Assembly (NCBI GenBank): GCA_018816945.1 | Contig: JAHIVC010000008.1 | Coordinates: forward strand, 1-33,998 | DNA: 33,998 nt | Reading direction: 5' to 3' | DNA from: Bacteroidota bacterium | Lineage (GTDB): Bacteria > Bacteroidota > Bacteroidia > Bacteroidales > GCA-2711565 | Shown: one piece after another, positions 1 through 8,832 of the stretch | Layout of the letters: each line of letters begins with the position of its first letter | Position numbering within the stretch: the stretch's first letter is position 1 | The notes under the pieces: generated by a model | Seen by the model: the letters and a program-made list of their open reading frames with translations, nothing else | Told to the model about the DNA's origin: nothing | Database searches by the model: none | Translations under genes and position numbers: made by a program

Positions 1-1276
1 AATCTCGATTAAGAGGCAACCAAGGAGTGCCCTTCGTGAATCCTCCATTTTCTTCATTTGTCCATTGCATCGGTGTTCTGGATTTATCCCTCCCACTAAA
101 TAAGGGCCAAAATTTTTTGCCTAAGGGATCGCTAATATGCTTACGCTTTATTTTTTGATTCTGCATACCAATTTCTTCACCATAATAAATAAATGGAGTC
201 CCTCTTAATGTGAGCAGCAAAACTGCTAATATCTTTGCTTTATCGGCTTTATGCATACCCATGCCAAAACGGTTATAACTTCGCAACAAATCGTGGTTGC
301 TTAATACATGGCAGGGCCATGCTTTTTCCGGAATACTACTTTCAACTTCCCTGATATATCTGGCATATCTTTTTGAACTCCAATAGCGAAAAATTAGTGA
401 AAAGTTAAATGCCAAATTCAAGGCATCCTCACCATTGCTTAAATAATCGTTAACAATTTTATTATCACCGGGTGGAGGAGTGTAAATTTCACCAACTAAC
501 ATACGCTGATCGTACTGATCAAGAATTTGTCGTAATGCCCTTACAATCCTTATTGACTTTGGTCTGTTTCGGTTATACATTTTCCGATTAAAAAACAGAT
601 TACTCGGGAATCTTCGGTTATTTCGAAATTTTCGATCCTTTATAATAAAGTTAATCACATCAAGCCGGAATCCATCAACACCCATATCAAGCCAAAATTT
701 AATTTCCTGATAAAATGTATGTTGCAGTTCTTTATTTCGCCAATTAAGATCTGGTTGCTCTTTTAAAAAAGAGTGAAAGTAATACTGTTCCGTTTTCGAA
801 TCCCATTCCCATCCGCTTCCACCAAATACAGATTTCCAGTTATTTGGAGCTTTACCCTTTTTCCCATCTTTCCAAATATACCAATCCCTTTTGTCGTTTT
901 CTTTGGATTCACTGGATTCAATAAACCATTTGTGCATGTGTGAAGTATGATTCATAACCATGTCCATTATCACCCTAATGCCCTTTTGGTGAGCATGAAA
1001 AAGGAGATTTTTGAAATCTTCCATATCTCCATATGATTTATCAATTGATCGATAATCTTGAATATCGTAACCATAATCATTTAATGGAGATTCATAAATA
1101 GGAGAAAGCCAAATTGCACTAACCCCAAGAACTTTCAAATAATCTAATTTCTCAATAATTCCCTTCAAATCTCCAATTCCATCATTATTTGAATCATAGA
1201 AACTACGTGGATAAATATGATAAATAACCCCGTGTTTCCACCAAATGAAATCAAAATCTTGTTTAACGCTCATCAT
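1..1276 (-). CDS. GH13 alpha-glucosidase / oligo-1,6-glucosidase-like, C-terminus cut by window edge
   Basis: About 425 codons are visible, starting at tandem ATGs (1276 or 1273); the C-terminal part lies left of the window. The protein hydrolyses alpha-glucosidic bonds by a retaining mechanism. The N-terminus has the GH13 start (WWKHGVIYHIYPRSF), the calcium-site-like DSNNDGIGDLKG and region I DMVMNHTS. Region II GFRLDVINF carries the nucleophile Asp206, region III LVGEIY the acid/base Glu263, and region IV SNHD the transition-state Asp329. All catalytic residues are present, so the visible part is intact. There is no signal peptide, so a cytoplasmic enzyme on maltose/isomaltose-type oligosaccharides or trehalose-like substrates is likely; the exact subfamily cannot be set. 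It starts 14 nt after the stop of the glycosyltransferase gene, so the two are probably co-transcribed. Confidence 0.93.
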   Translation of the reverse strand, partial: MMSVKQDFDFIWWKHGVIYHIYPRSFYDSNNDGIGDLKGIIEKLDYLKVLGVSAIWLSPIYESPLNDYGYDIQDYRSIDKSYGDMEDFKNLLFHAHQKGIRVIMDMVMNHTSHMHKWFIESSESKENDKRDWYIWKDGKKGKAPNNWKSVFGGSGWEWDSKTEQYYFHSFLKEQPDLNWRNKELQHTFYQEIKFWLDMGVDGFRLDVINFIIKDRKFRNNRRFPSNLFFNRKMYNRNRPKSIRIVRALRQILDQYDQRMLVGEIYTPPPGDNKIVNDYLSNGEDALNLAFNFSLIFRYWSSKRYARYIREVESSIPEKAWPCHVLSNHDLLRSYNRFGMGMHKADKAKILAVLLLTLRGTPFIYYGEEIGMQNQKIKRKHISDPLGKKFWPLFSGRDKSRTPMQWTNEENGGFTKGTPWLPLNRD

Positions 1277-1290
1277 TAAATTTGATTGGG

Positions 1291-3963
1291 TTATAAGTCC
1301 ATATCCTCAAGGAATTGATCTAAAATAAATTCTTTATTGTAAATCTTGGCCCTTTCAACAGCTGATTTTTTAAACTCATTTGCTAATGAATTATTTGAAA
1401 AATAACTATTAATAAATGTTTTCATTTCCTTCTTCCCGGAAGCAAGAAATCCACATTCACCATGTTCAATAATATCCTTTGGGCCTTTTGAATTGTATGC
1501 AATTACCGGCAATCCGCAACTTAACGACTCCAACACAACTAAACTGAATGTATCGAATTTTGAGGGCAGGATCAATAAATCAGCGGATGAATAGATATCA
1601 GGTAGTTTCTCACCGTCTACCCATCCCAGAAAGACCGCATCAGGAAGCAATTTTTTTAACTTATCTTCCGCGGGGCCGGTTCCGGCAAACACCAATTTTA
1701 AATTCGGAAACTCATCATGAATGGAATCATAAATTTCAGCTACATCAAAAACCCCTTTCTCGGCACTAAGTCTACCAGTAAATAACAATACCTTGTCATC
1801 CTCCTCAAGATTGAATATTTCCTTTTTATTTGAAGTGCGCGGGTAGAATTTCTCATCGACCCAATGAGCCGTTAAAAACACTTTTTTAAAGTCAATCTCC
1901 ATTTCTTTACCGATGAGCCATTTTTGGTGATCAGTATTTAATACAAACAGATGGTCAAATCCTGTATAAAAAGCTCTTAACAATCGTCTTATCCGGTCCT
2001 GATTATGAATATCCAGGTTTAATGCTTTCTTCGAAAACATGACCCAATCGGTATGCATATAAAAGTATGCAGGGACAGAATATGCATTTTTTAAATACAA
2101 TGACACCATACCCATAATGCCTTCGGTTGAGCAAATAACGCGATCATATTCGTTTTCTAAAAACAAATGGTGGATCTCATTAAAATTCGGAAAACGGATC
2201 GGTTGTTGTTCATAAAATGGTAACGTAAATTCACCAAGGGGCTTAATAACAATTAAATGATCGTCGGACACAATATCGTTACTGCATACCATGATATCAA
2301 TAGGCAGATCCAATCTTTTTATTTCGCGGAGCATTTCTTGCAACACAATGGACACCCCATTTTTATCATTAAAAGTATCGGTAAGCCATAGCGCACGTTT
2401 AGGATGTTGCAGTTTCCCAATTTTATCAGAAAAAGTTTTAAGAAGTGACCTACTATGATACAATACCCTTGCACTCGTAAATTGTGCGCCTAAAATCAAT
2501 ATCGAAGCCAGAAAAGGAAATGGCAAGCCATCAATGAAATCGGCAAGATTAGGATTTGACATTTTTTTGCCACTGAACCAATTTTTCTTGTTATCATTCG
2601 ATTCCAGAAGCAACCTCATTTCACTTGGGATCTCTAATTTTTCAATAATATCCGTAAGTTCAATATTTTTAAATGAATCATTCGAAAAAGCATTCTCGAT
2701 TTTTAGCTTTAAGCGATCAAACAGTATTTTGTTCAGTTTGAAGCTAATCATGTCAATGGCACTGCTCATTTGCTCTACCATCTCCTGCCCCTTCAGGTCA
2801 TGCGATTTCGCAATTTTCTGTGCTTCATCAAAGACGGGTTTATACACTTTCGGGATCATGAATCTTTTCGATTTTGACTGAACTTTCCCCATGAAACTAT
2901 CATGAAATAATTCGACAAATCGCATGGTAACTTTATGCCTTCGCAATTCGGTAAAAGCATTGGTAACTATAAAAGCCAATATTTTATCCTTAATGGAACC
3001 CTTGTGCAGCAATATCCGCATCAATCCAGGATCTTCTTTGTACATGGCTATCTGGCAAATGTAATCTAGAAATGCTATGGTCAATTTTTCCGAATTTTGA
3101 TGGGTTCCGTAAGGTACCATATCTCCATTCCATATGGCTTCAAGAGCAAGTGCCGAAGCGGGTTCAAATTTCAATCTTTCTGCAAGATTTGGGATATGAA
3201 GCCGGGTTCCTGTTTGCCCTGTAAAGATCCCCATGTGACTATCTGAACCCCCAGAAAATGATTTTTTATATGGATTTGTACAATATAAACTTAAGTCAAT
3301 ATCAAACTTTTTCGCATCATTATCAATTTGTTCCCTGGTCAAGCTTTCAAGCCATGTTTTTACCAGCATATTCTGCCAGGTATCTCGCTGACCATTTAGC
3401 ACTTCAAAGCGTTCAAAAACCAAAGCCATCTTACTGAAAAAATCGAATGGAGGGGTCCCCTTTACACTGTAATGATATAATGGATGTGCCCAAATGGTTG
3501 GAATATTATGAGCGTGGGCATACATTAAAAACTGATAGACATTCTTTCGTAGTTTATTAAGTTTTATCTCTTGCTTTTGAGTGAACCCATAAGTTAAAAC
3601 ATGAATGCCAATATCAAAATCGGGAACTGTACAACTAAATTCGGTCCCAACAAGAACATCTATTCCCTTCTCTATCAAATCAAAACAAGATCGGGCATTA
3701 TTGTGATTTGTAATTGTGATAACATCAGTTTTATTTTTTTTCAGTGTTTTAAGCAACCTTTCTGTAGGGAGCCATGTTTCAGGTACTTTTAATATCCTCC
3801 CTAATAATTCATCCGGAACATCACTATTATAGTCGTGACAATGAAGGTCGATTTTCAGTACCTCATCCTCCGGAAATTTTTGCTTTTGCGAATTCAGATA
3901 TGTTTTTAGTTCGTAAGCCAGTTCATTTTTAAATGATGAAGGTGTCTTATCAATTACATTCAT
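1291..3963 (-). CDS. PHP-domain / GT4 glycosyltransferase fusion protein
   Basis: 890 aa, no signal peptide, cytoplasmic. Residues about 35-250 form a PHP metal-dependent phosphoesterase-like domain: DLHCHD (His41, His43), TITNHNN (His87), GTEFS (Glu108), IWAHPLYH (His160) and GGSDSHMG (Asp241, His243), so the metal-ligand set looks complete. Residues about 250-520 are helix-rich and not recognised. Residues about 523-885 are a GT-B fold GT4 glycosyltransferase: ALWLTDTF start, FTGRLSAEKG (Arg731, Lys736) and FDTFSLVVLESLSCG, with Asp804/Glu812 in the EX7E position. The donor is probably a nucleotide sugar. The GH13 gene follows after 14 nt, which points to alpha-glucan or glycoconjugate metabolism. 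The PHP domain may act on a phosphorylated sugar, but this is inference. Start ATG 3963 is chosen because no upstream in-frame coding signal is seen. Confidence 0.88.
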   Translation of the reverse strand: MNVIDKTPSSFKNELAYELKTYLNSQKQKFPEDEVLKIDLHCHDYNSDVPDELLGRILKVPETWLPTERLLKTLKKNKTDVITITNHNNARSCFDLIEKGIDVLVGTEFSCTVPDFDIGIHVLTYGFTQKQEIKLNKLRKNVYQFLMYAHAHNIPTIWAHPLYHYSVKGTPPFDFFSKMALVFERFEVLNGQRDTWQNMLVKTWLESLTREQIDNDAKKFDIDLSLYCTNPYKKSFSGGSDSHMGIFTGQTGTRLHIPNLAERLKFEPASALALEAIWNGDMVPYGTHQNSEKLTIAFLDYICQIAMYKEDPGLMRILLHKGSIKDKILAFIVTNAFTELRRHKVTMRFVELFHDSFMGKVQSKSKRFMIPKVYKPVFDEAQKIAKSHDLKGQEMVEQMSSAIDMISFKLNKILFDRLKLKIENAFSNDSFKNIELTDIIEKLEIPSEMRLLLESNDNKKNWFSGKKMSNPNLADFIDGLPFPFLASILILGAQFTSARVLYHSRSLLKTFSDKIGKLQHPKRALWLTDTFNDKNGVSIVLQEMLREIKRLDLPIDIMVCSNDIVSDDHLIVIKPLGEFTLPFYEQQPIRFPNFNEIHHLFLENEYDRVICSTEGIMGMVSLYLKNAYSVPAYFYMHTDWVMFSKKALNLDIHNQDRIRRLLRAFYTGFDHLFVLNTDHQKWLIGKEMEIDFKKVFLTAHWVDEKFYPRTSNKKEIFNLEEDDKVLLFTGRLSAEKGVFDVAEIYDSIHDEFPNLKLVFAGTGPAEDKLKKLLPDAVFLGWVDGEKLPDIYSSADLLILPSKFDTFSLVVLESLSCGLPVIAYNSKGPKDIIEHGECGFLASGKKEMKTFINSYFSNNSLANEFKKSAVERAKIYNKEFILDQFLEDMDL

Positions 3964-3988
3964 ATTTTAAGGTTATAAGATTTGAACA

Positions 3989-3996
3989 CAAAATTA
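3989..3996 (-). promoter_or_regulatory. Candidate Bacteroidetes -7 box for the PHP/GT4 gene
   Basis: Read on the minus strand this is TAATTTTG, matching the TAnnTTTG -7 consensus of the Bacteroidetes primary sigma factor. It lies 26 nt from the ATG at 3963. No clear TTTG/TTG -33 element is found at the expected distance, so support is weak. Confidence 0.3.
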
Positions 3997-4066
3997 GAAT
4001 AGTTTAAAGCGTATTAATAATAAGGGGCTTAAGAAAACGAAAATGTATCTGATTTTTAATACCAGC

Positions 4067-4082
4067 GTAACTTTAAGGTTAC
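4067..4082. repeat. Short inverted repeat (GTAAC-N6-GTTAC)
   Basis: Perfect 5-nt arms, GTAAC at 4067-4071 and GTTAC at 4078-4082, with a TTTAAG centre. It could be an operator half-site pair or chance in AT-rich DNA. It has no known consensus and lies far upstream of both genes. Confidence 0.25.
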
Positions 4083-4328
4083 CATTTCTTAATAAGGCTT
4101 CAAAATATGAATTTTTTTGTAATAAAATCATATTCGCCGTATTCCTTTTAAAAACGAAGATGGACAATTAGACATGACCCTGAATATCATGCCAAATTAG
4201 ATTAATATTTACTATTAAATCCTTCTGTCCATTTATGCATTTTTTGGTGTAAGCTTAAGAATTTCAATCACTTCATGTAATTATTGTTTTTGTAATTTAT
4301 CATTAACTGCATCGTAATAATCTAAAAG

Positions 4329-4336
4329 TAGGTTTG
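4329..4336 (+). promoter_or_regulatory. Candidate -7 box for the TonB receptor gene
   Basis: TAGGTTTG matches the TAnnTTTG -7 element and lies 23 nt before the ATG at 4360, giving a short leader. The -33 TTG is not clear; ACTG near 4306-4309 is at most a degenerate match. Confidence 0.45.
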
Positions 4337-4359
4337 CATCAAAACCTAAACCAATAAAT

Positions 4360-7113
4360 ATGATGAGAAATTTTACACTAATTATTATCTCTTTGCTTAT
4401 TTCAGCAGGAGCTTTTGCACAAAAAGGAATTATAAGAGGAACCGTGTCCGATTCGGAAAAAGAAAGTCTACCCGGGGTTAACATCCTTATCGTTGAAACT
4501 AAGGTTGGCACAACTACCAATGTGAACGGGGAATTTGCTATTATTAATCTCAACCCCGGCAATTATACCATAGTTGCCAGTTATATTGGTTTCGAGAGTA
4601 AAAAAATTAATGTATCTGTTGAATCAGGCGAAACCAAGGAAATTAAGATCGAATTAGTTGCCGGAATCTTACTAAATGAGGTTGTGATTAATAGCCGTTT
4701 AGTTGGTCAATCCAAATCAATCAACACTCAAAAAAACGCGATGAACATCACCAGTATTGTTTCTAATGAGGAATTAAGCCGGTTTCCGGATGCCAACATT
4801 GGTGATGCATTAAAAAGAATTCCGGGAATCAACGTTCAATACGATCAGGGCGAAGCACGCTTCGGAAATATCCGTGGATTATCGCCCGAATTAAACTCTA
4901 TCACGATTAATGGTGAGCGCATTCCTTCGGCCGAAGCTGAAATCCGCTCTGTTCAACTCGATCTTGTCCCTGCCGATATGATCCAAACTGTTGAATACAA
5001 CAAAGTCGTCATGCCAAATATGGATGCTGATGCCATCGGGGGATCCATAAACCTGATCACAAAATATGCCCCGATCGGTCAGGAAATTTCCGGGAAATTC
5101 GGTACCAGCTATAATTTTATCGCCGAGAAACCTTCATTTAAAGGAAACCTAACTTACAGCAAACGGCTTTTTAATAACAAACTGGGAATTGTTTTAAGTG
5201 GTTCGGCTTACGATAACCGCTTGGGATCAGATGACACTGAAGCTGAATGGACCAAAACCGACAATAAAATTCATCCTTCAGGTTTTCAGAACCGTCAGTA
5301 TTTTTTAGAACGATTTCGACAAAGTTATTCTACTTCCATCGACTATAAACTTAATAAAAACCATACCCTTTTTGCCAAAGGGATTTATAACTGGCGAAAA
5401 GATTGGGAAAACCGTTACAGGCTTGAGTATAAAGACATCGAAGCTGACGGAGGTCAATATATTAGTGAAGTTAGGCGACAGCTCAAATTTGGGGTAAAAG
5501 ACAATAAATACGCCCGTCTTGAAGATCAAAGAATGATGAGTTTTTCAATTGGTGGTGAACATTTCTTTCCAAAATTTAAAATGAACTGGATGGGTTCTTA
5601 TTCTAAAGCAAATGAAGAACGTCCAAACGAAAGATATCTTACTTATAGAAAGAAAAATGTTCCTTTCAATATTGACCTGACGAATCCTGAAAAACCTGAA
5701 ATCATCCTGTCCGACCCAACCGATGCTGAAATTTCAAACTTCTCTTTTAAAGAATTAACCGAAGAATATCAGTATACCGAAGATATCGACAAAAACTTCA
5801 GATTAAATTTTGAAATTCCGATGAGTCAAGGCACTAATGCCAGCAAAGCCGCAATAGGCGGAAACTACCGCGGTAAAGAAAAAATGCGCGATAATTGGCT
5901 CAAAGAATTTTCACCCATTGATGAAGATGGCTTTGATGCGCTCATTTTTGCCAATTTGTTTGATGCAACCAGGTCAAATTTTTTAGCAGGTGATTATCGT
6001 TTAGGCAAATTTGTGAAAAAAGAAATCAGTGACAAATTCGACCTGAACAATACAGCCATGTTTGAATCGGAGCAACTGATCAGTGAAGAAGCAGGAGATT
6101 TCAATGCAAAAGAGAATATTGCTGCCGCTTATGTAATGTTAACCCAGCAATTGGGGCACAAACTGACATTAATTGGAGGTTTACGAGTTGAAGCCACTCA
6201 TTTGGAGTATCAGGGTAATGTTTATAACGAAAATGACAACACACTTACAAAAACGTCTATAAATAAAGATAATTACACCAACTATTTGCCTGCATTATTA
6301 ATTAAGTATTCGCCAAACGCCAGCTCGAATTTGCGTTTTGGCTGGACAAACACCTTGGCCCGTCCAAATTATTTTGATTTGGTACCTTATGTTGAAATAG
6401 CTGAAGATAATGAAGAAATAAAATTTGGCAACCCTAACCTGGTTCCAACAACCTCGATGAATTTTGATTTGATGTACGAATATTTCTTTAAAAATATTGG
6501 ATTGGCTTCAACAGGTATTTACTATAAAGATTTATCAGATGTGGTGGCCTATGAAAAAAAATCAGATTACAGCTATCAGGGAAATGTGTATGATAAATAT
6601 CGCAAGCCAATGAATATTGGTAATGCAGAATTGTTTGGAATCGAATTAGCTTTCAGCCGACGACTTGATTTCCTTCCTTCATTTCTTAGCAAACTAAGTT
6701 TATACACCAATTATACCTATACAAAATCAAAAATTAAAAATATCATTTTTGAAGGGCGCCAGGGTGAGGATCTTCCATTGTCGGGATCTCCAAAAAACAC
6801 ATACAACCTCAGCCTTGCTTATGATACAAAAAAACTTGACATCAGGGTTTCGTTTAACCATTCCGATGCATTCCTAAATGTGAACGATGATGGAGGATTT
6901 GGCGAAGAGGCTTTTGACGATATTTATTATGATGCCGTAAACTATCTCGATATCAATGCTGATTATGAAATCAATCAGAACTGGTCGATTTATGGCAATG
7001 CGACTAACTTATTGAATACCCCCCTGCGTACTTATCAGGGAAATAAAAAATATACTTATCAAGCAGAATATTATGGCATTAAACTGAACATAGGCGTGAA
7101 GTTTAAGTTGTAG
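4360..7113 (+). CDS. TonB-dependent outer-membrane receptor, phytase-associated
   Basis: 917 aa. A Sec signal peptide ends at about residue 21 (AGAFAQ). Residues about 23-105 are a CarboxypepD_reg-like beta-sandwich (GIIRGTVSD, GTTTNVNGEF, YIGFESK). The plug domain follows at about 120-240 (NIGDALKRIPGINV, FGNIRGLSPELN, DADAIGGSINLITK). The rest is a TonB-dependent beta-barrel ending in alternating aromatic/hydrophobic strands (YYGIKLNIGVKFKL). The plug resembles the Xanthomonas/Caulobacter-type receptor subfamily (TIGR01782-like, from memory). The next gene is a beta-propeller phytase, so uptake of inositol phosphate, or of a metal-phytate product released at the surface, is the likely role; this is inferred from context. 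No SusD partner follows, so it is not a SusC pair. It is full length. Confidence 0.93.
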   Translation: MMRNFTLIIISLLISAGAFAQKGIIRGTVSDSEKESLPGVNILIVETKVGTTTNVNGEFAIINLNPGNYTIVASYIGFESKKINVSVESGETKEIKIELVAGILLNEVVINSRLVGQSKSINTQKNAMNITSIVSNEELSRFPDANIGDALKRIPGINVQYDQGEARFGNIRGLSPELNSITINGERIPSAEAEIRSVQLDLVPADMIQTVEYNKVVMPNMDADAIGGSINLITKYAPIGQEISGKFGTSYNFIAEKPSFKGNLTYSKRLFNNKLGIVLSGSAYDNRLGSDDTEAEWTKTDNKIHPSGFQNRQYFLERFRQSYSTSIDYKLNKNHTLFAKGIYNWRKDWENRYRLEYKDIEADGGQYISEVRRQLKFGVKDNKYARLEDQRMMSFSIGGEHFFPKFKMNWMGSYSKANEERPNERYLTYRKKNVPFNIDLTNPEKPEIILSDPTDAEISNFSFKELTEEYQYTEDIDKNFRLNFEIPMSQGTNASKAAIGGNYRGKEKMRDNWLKEFSPIDEDGFDALIFANLFDATRSNFLAGDYRLGKFVKKEISDKFDLNNTAMFESEQLISEEAGDFNAKENIAAAYVMLTQQLGHKLTLIGGLRVEATHLEYQGNVYNENDNTLTKTSINKDNYTNYLPALLIKYSPNASSNLRFGWTNTLARPNYFDLVPYVEIAEDNEEIKFGNPNLVPTTSMNFDLMYEYFFKNIGLASTGIYYKDLSDVVAYEKKSDYSYQGNVYDKYRKPMNIGNAELFGIELAFSRRLDFLPSFLSKLSLYTNYTYTKSKIKNIIFEGRQGEDLPLSGSPKNTYNLSLAYDTKKLDIRVSFNHSDAFLNVNDDGGFGEEAFDDIYYDAVNYLDINADYEINQNWSIYGNATNLLNTPLRTYQGNKKYTYQAEYYGIKLNIGVKFKL

Positions 7114-7126
7114 TTCGTTTCGTAGT

Positions 7127-7169
7127 AAGAGGAGGGTGTATTCGGGTTGATATCACTCTCCTCTTTTTT
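7127..7169 (+). terminator. Rho-independent terminator after the TonB receptor
   Basis: Left arm AAGAGGAGGGTG (7127-7138) pairs with CACTCTCCTCTT (7154-7165) over 12 bp with one G-U pair. The loop is about 15 nt and a run of T follows (7164-7169). It starts 14 nt after the receptor stop, so most transcripts should end before the phytase gene. Confidence 0.8.
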
Positions 7170-7192
7170 ATCTTTAACTTTATAAACAATGA

Positions 7193-7251
7193 AACACCCA
7201 TGCTTTGTTGAACACAAACACTATAATAATAAAATCAAGAACCTGGGTGTT
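7193..7251 (+). repeat. Inverted repeat in the phytase leader
   Basis: AACACCCA (7193-7200) and TGGGTGTT (7244-7251) are perfect 8-nt inverted arms 43 nt apart, upstream of the preferred phytase start. They could form a leader stem. A possible promoter sits just upstream (TTG at 7147-7149, 19-nt spacer, TATCTTTA at 7169-7176, one base off the -7 consensus). Function is unknown. Confidence 0.3.
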
Positions 7252-7308
7252 CCCTGTCCGAATATTTTCGTTCAGGCGGGCATCATACCATTAAAAAACA
7301 ATTTTACA

Positions 7309-8469
7309 ATGATGAAAAACGAAATAAAATTCAAGGCAGTAATCATCCTGATAGGCACTTTAATATTATTCATTGCATGCCAAAATCAAATAGGTAATAA
7401 CAACGAAGTTGTTGATAAAAAAAATACCGAGGCCCGAGAAGATTCAATTAAAATGGCAGAAGCGATTGCCATTCAAACTCAAATTGGCAATCCGGTACAA
7501 GCCATCATGGAAACTGACGCTGTTTACTCGGCAGTTGGAGAAGACGCGGCTGACGATCCTGCAATTTGGGTTAACCAAATAAATCCTGAAAAAAGTTTAA
7601 TTATCGGAACCGATAAAAAAGCAGGTCTTTATGTTTTTAATTTAGAAGGAAAAGTTACGCAATTTCTGAGAGCCGGTGAGCTTAACAACGTCGACTTAAG
7701 GGATGGTTTTGTTCATATGGGAAAAACACAAGTACTCATCTCGGCAAGCAATAGATCGATAAATTCAATTTCAATTTTTCTGCTTAATCCTGAAACAGGA
7801 TTGATTTCAAATAGTTTTCTGGATATTAAATCAAAGGTTGATGAAGTTTATGGATTGTGCATGTACAAAGATCCTACCAACAGATTCTACGTCTTCGTAA
7901 ATGGAAAAAACGGGATCATTGAACAATATGAAATTATTTCTGAAAACAATTCAATCATATCTGAATATTGCAGGGGATTAAAAGTAAACAGCCAACCCGA
8001 AGGCATGGTAGCCAACGACCTTACTGCTGATTTATATATCGGGGTTGAACAAGAAGGCATCTTCAGGGCAGGTGCCAATCGCGATGCAAATGATCAATTA
8101 GAATTATTGCCTTTGAGTTCGGGTAACAACAACCAAAACATTACCTATGATATTGAAGGGCTGGCAATCTATCAAACGAGCGATGAATCATACTTGATCG
8201 CTTCTATTCAGGGAAATTTTTCTTATGCTATTTATGACATTAAAAATACAGATAGCATCAAGTACCTGACCAGTTTTACCATAAAAGAAGGGCTATTTGA
8301 CGGGGTTGAAGAAACCGATGGCATTGAGGTGACAAGCTTCCCGATTAATAGTGATTATCCAAAAGGAATGCTGGTAGTTCAGGACGGATTTAACTTTGAT
8401 GGAAAAACCGCGGTGAGCCAGAATTTCAAATATATTTCATGGGCCGATATTGAAAAGTATTTAAAATAA
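7309..8469 (+). CDS. Beta-propeller phytase (3-phytase), lipoprotein
   Basis: The open frame begins at 7189, but ATG 7309 (or 7312) is preferred because a lipoprotein signal starts there: hydrophobic core, lipobox FIAC, Cys24. The 40 upstream codons have no signal-like or conserved character. Product from 7309 is 386 aa. Beta-propeller phytases are calcium-dependent enzymes that remove phosphate from inositol hexakisphosphate. Family motifs are present in order: DDPAIWVN, GTDKKAGLYVFNLEG, NNVDLRDGF, QPEGMVANDL, LYIGVEQEGIF, DIEGLAIY, DGIEVTSFP and GMLVVQDGFN. It is anchored to a membrane, probably the periplasmic or outer face. It follows the TonB receptor after a terminator, so it may have its own promoter in 7170-7308. 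A phosphate-starvation response would fit but no Pho-box-like site was recognised. Confidence 0.93.
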   Translation: MMKNEIKFKAVIILIGTLILFIACQNQIGNNNEVVDKKNTEAREDSIKMAEAIAIQTQIGNPVQAIMETDAVYSAVGEDAADDPAIWVNQINPEKSLIIGTDKKAGLYVFNLEGKVTQFLRAGELNNVDLRDGFVHMGKTQVLISASNRSINSISIFLLNPETGLISNSFLDIKSKVDEVYGLCMYKDPTNRFYVFVNGKNGIIEQYEIISENNSIISEYCRGLKVNSQPEGMVANDLTADLYIGVEQEGIFRAGANRDANDQLELLPLSSGNNNQNITYDIEGLAIYQTSDESYLIASIQGNFSYAIYDIKNTDSIKYLTSFTIKEGLFDGVEETDGIEVTSFPINSDYPKGMLVVQDGFNFDGKTAVSQNFKYISWADIEKYLK

Positions 8470-8552
8470 AATGAATAAGATATAAGACGTTAAACAAAAG
8501 AAAAAAAATCGCCTCTTTTCTTTTAACCGCAAAGCTCACCAAAAGAAAAGAA

Positions 8553-8589
8553 AAAACCCTTAGTGAATTCATCACTCACTTAGGGTTTT
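8553..8589 (+). terminator. Terminator downstream of the phytase gene
   Basis: Left arm AAAACCCTTAGTGA (8553-8566) pairs with TCACTTAGGGTTTT (8576-8589), 13 of 14 positions paired, loop 9 nt, followed by a T-rich tail. The A-run before it and T-run after it would let it work in both directions. Confidence 0.65.
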
Positions 8590-8740
8590 ATTGTTTTATA
8601 TTCTTCAAGCGAAAGAATGTTGAAATCTCGTTTTAATTGACAATCAGACCTCTCGCCTCGTTTCGACGATGCTCAACGGACGGCTCAATGTGATAAGTTT
8701 TAGAATATGTTGGCTTTTTGACAGCCTCATTCCTATCCCT

Positions 8741-8788
8741 AATTCACAAATTTACCAATTCACCAATATACCAATTCACTAATTGGCT
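8741..8788. repeat. Three degenerate 16-bp tandem repeats next to the uvrD promoter
   Basis: The units are AATTCACAAATTTACC (8741-8756), AATTCACCAATATACC (8757-8772) and AATTCACTAATTGGCT (8773-8788). The first two differ at two positions; the third diverges in its second half. CCAATT-CACT-AATTGG at 8771-8786 is a perfect inverted repeat that overlaps the -33 element. Confidence 0.6.
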
Positions 8789-8814
8789 AATTTGAAACAT
8801 TTGCCTTACTTTTG
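8783..8814 (+). promoter_or_regulatory. uvrD promoter (-33 TTG, -7 TACTTTTG)
   Basis: TTG at 8783-8785, a 21-nt spacer and TACTTTTG at 8807-8814 match the Bacteroidetes TTTG/TAnnTTTG promoter type. Transcription would start around 8818-8822. This rules out the upstream in-frame TTG at 8812 as a start codon and leaves a leader of only 10-15 nt before TTG 8833. Confidence 0.6.
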
Positions 8815-8832
8815 CATTCCAAAAAATTCCAT

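Larger units (their letters stand above)
3964..4359. other. Divergent intergenic region, no gene
   Basis: This 396-nt AT-rich gap separates the minus-strand glycosyltransferase unit from the plus-strand TonB receptor and must hold the promoters of both. Visible elements are a TAnnTTTG box for each direction and a short inverted repeat at 4067-4082. I see no RNA gene, riboswitch or convincing small ORF. Confidence 0.6.
8470..8832. other. Intergenic region between phytase and uvrD
   Basis: This 363-nt gap holds a terminator at 8553-8589, a 16-bp degenerate tandem repeat at 8741-8788, and the uvrD promoter. The stretch 8649-8690 is locally GC-rich with a repeated GCTCAAyG word (8671-8678, 8683-8690) and may be a remnant of an intergenic repeat. 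No gene is seen. Confidence 0.55.

Noticed and set aside
4281-4562. Minus-strand ORF of 93 codons over the TonB receptor start
   Set aside because: It is antisense to the receptor's signal peptide and first domain; no homology or start context.
4360-7113. SusC-type polysaccharide locus
   Set aside because: No susD-like gene follows; the neighbour is a phytase and the plug resembles the phytase-linked receptor group.
7189-7308. N-terminal 40-codon extension of the phytase frame
   Set aside because: A lipoprotein signal begins at 7309/7312; the extension is not signal-like and contains a leader inverted repeat, so it is treated as untranslated.
8649-8690. REP-like intergenic element
   Set aside because: Only a short repeated GCTCAAyG word and no clear stem; no second copy seen in the window.
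8812-8832. Upstream TTG start for the helicase
   Set aside because: The codon lies inside the promoter -7 box TACTTTTG; family N-termini begin at the KDILEELN position.
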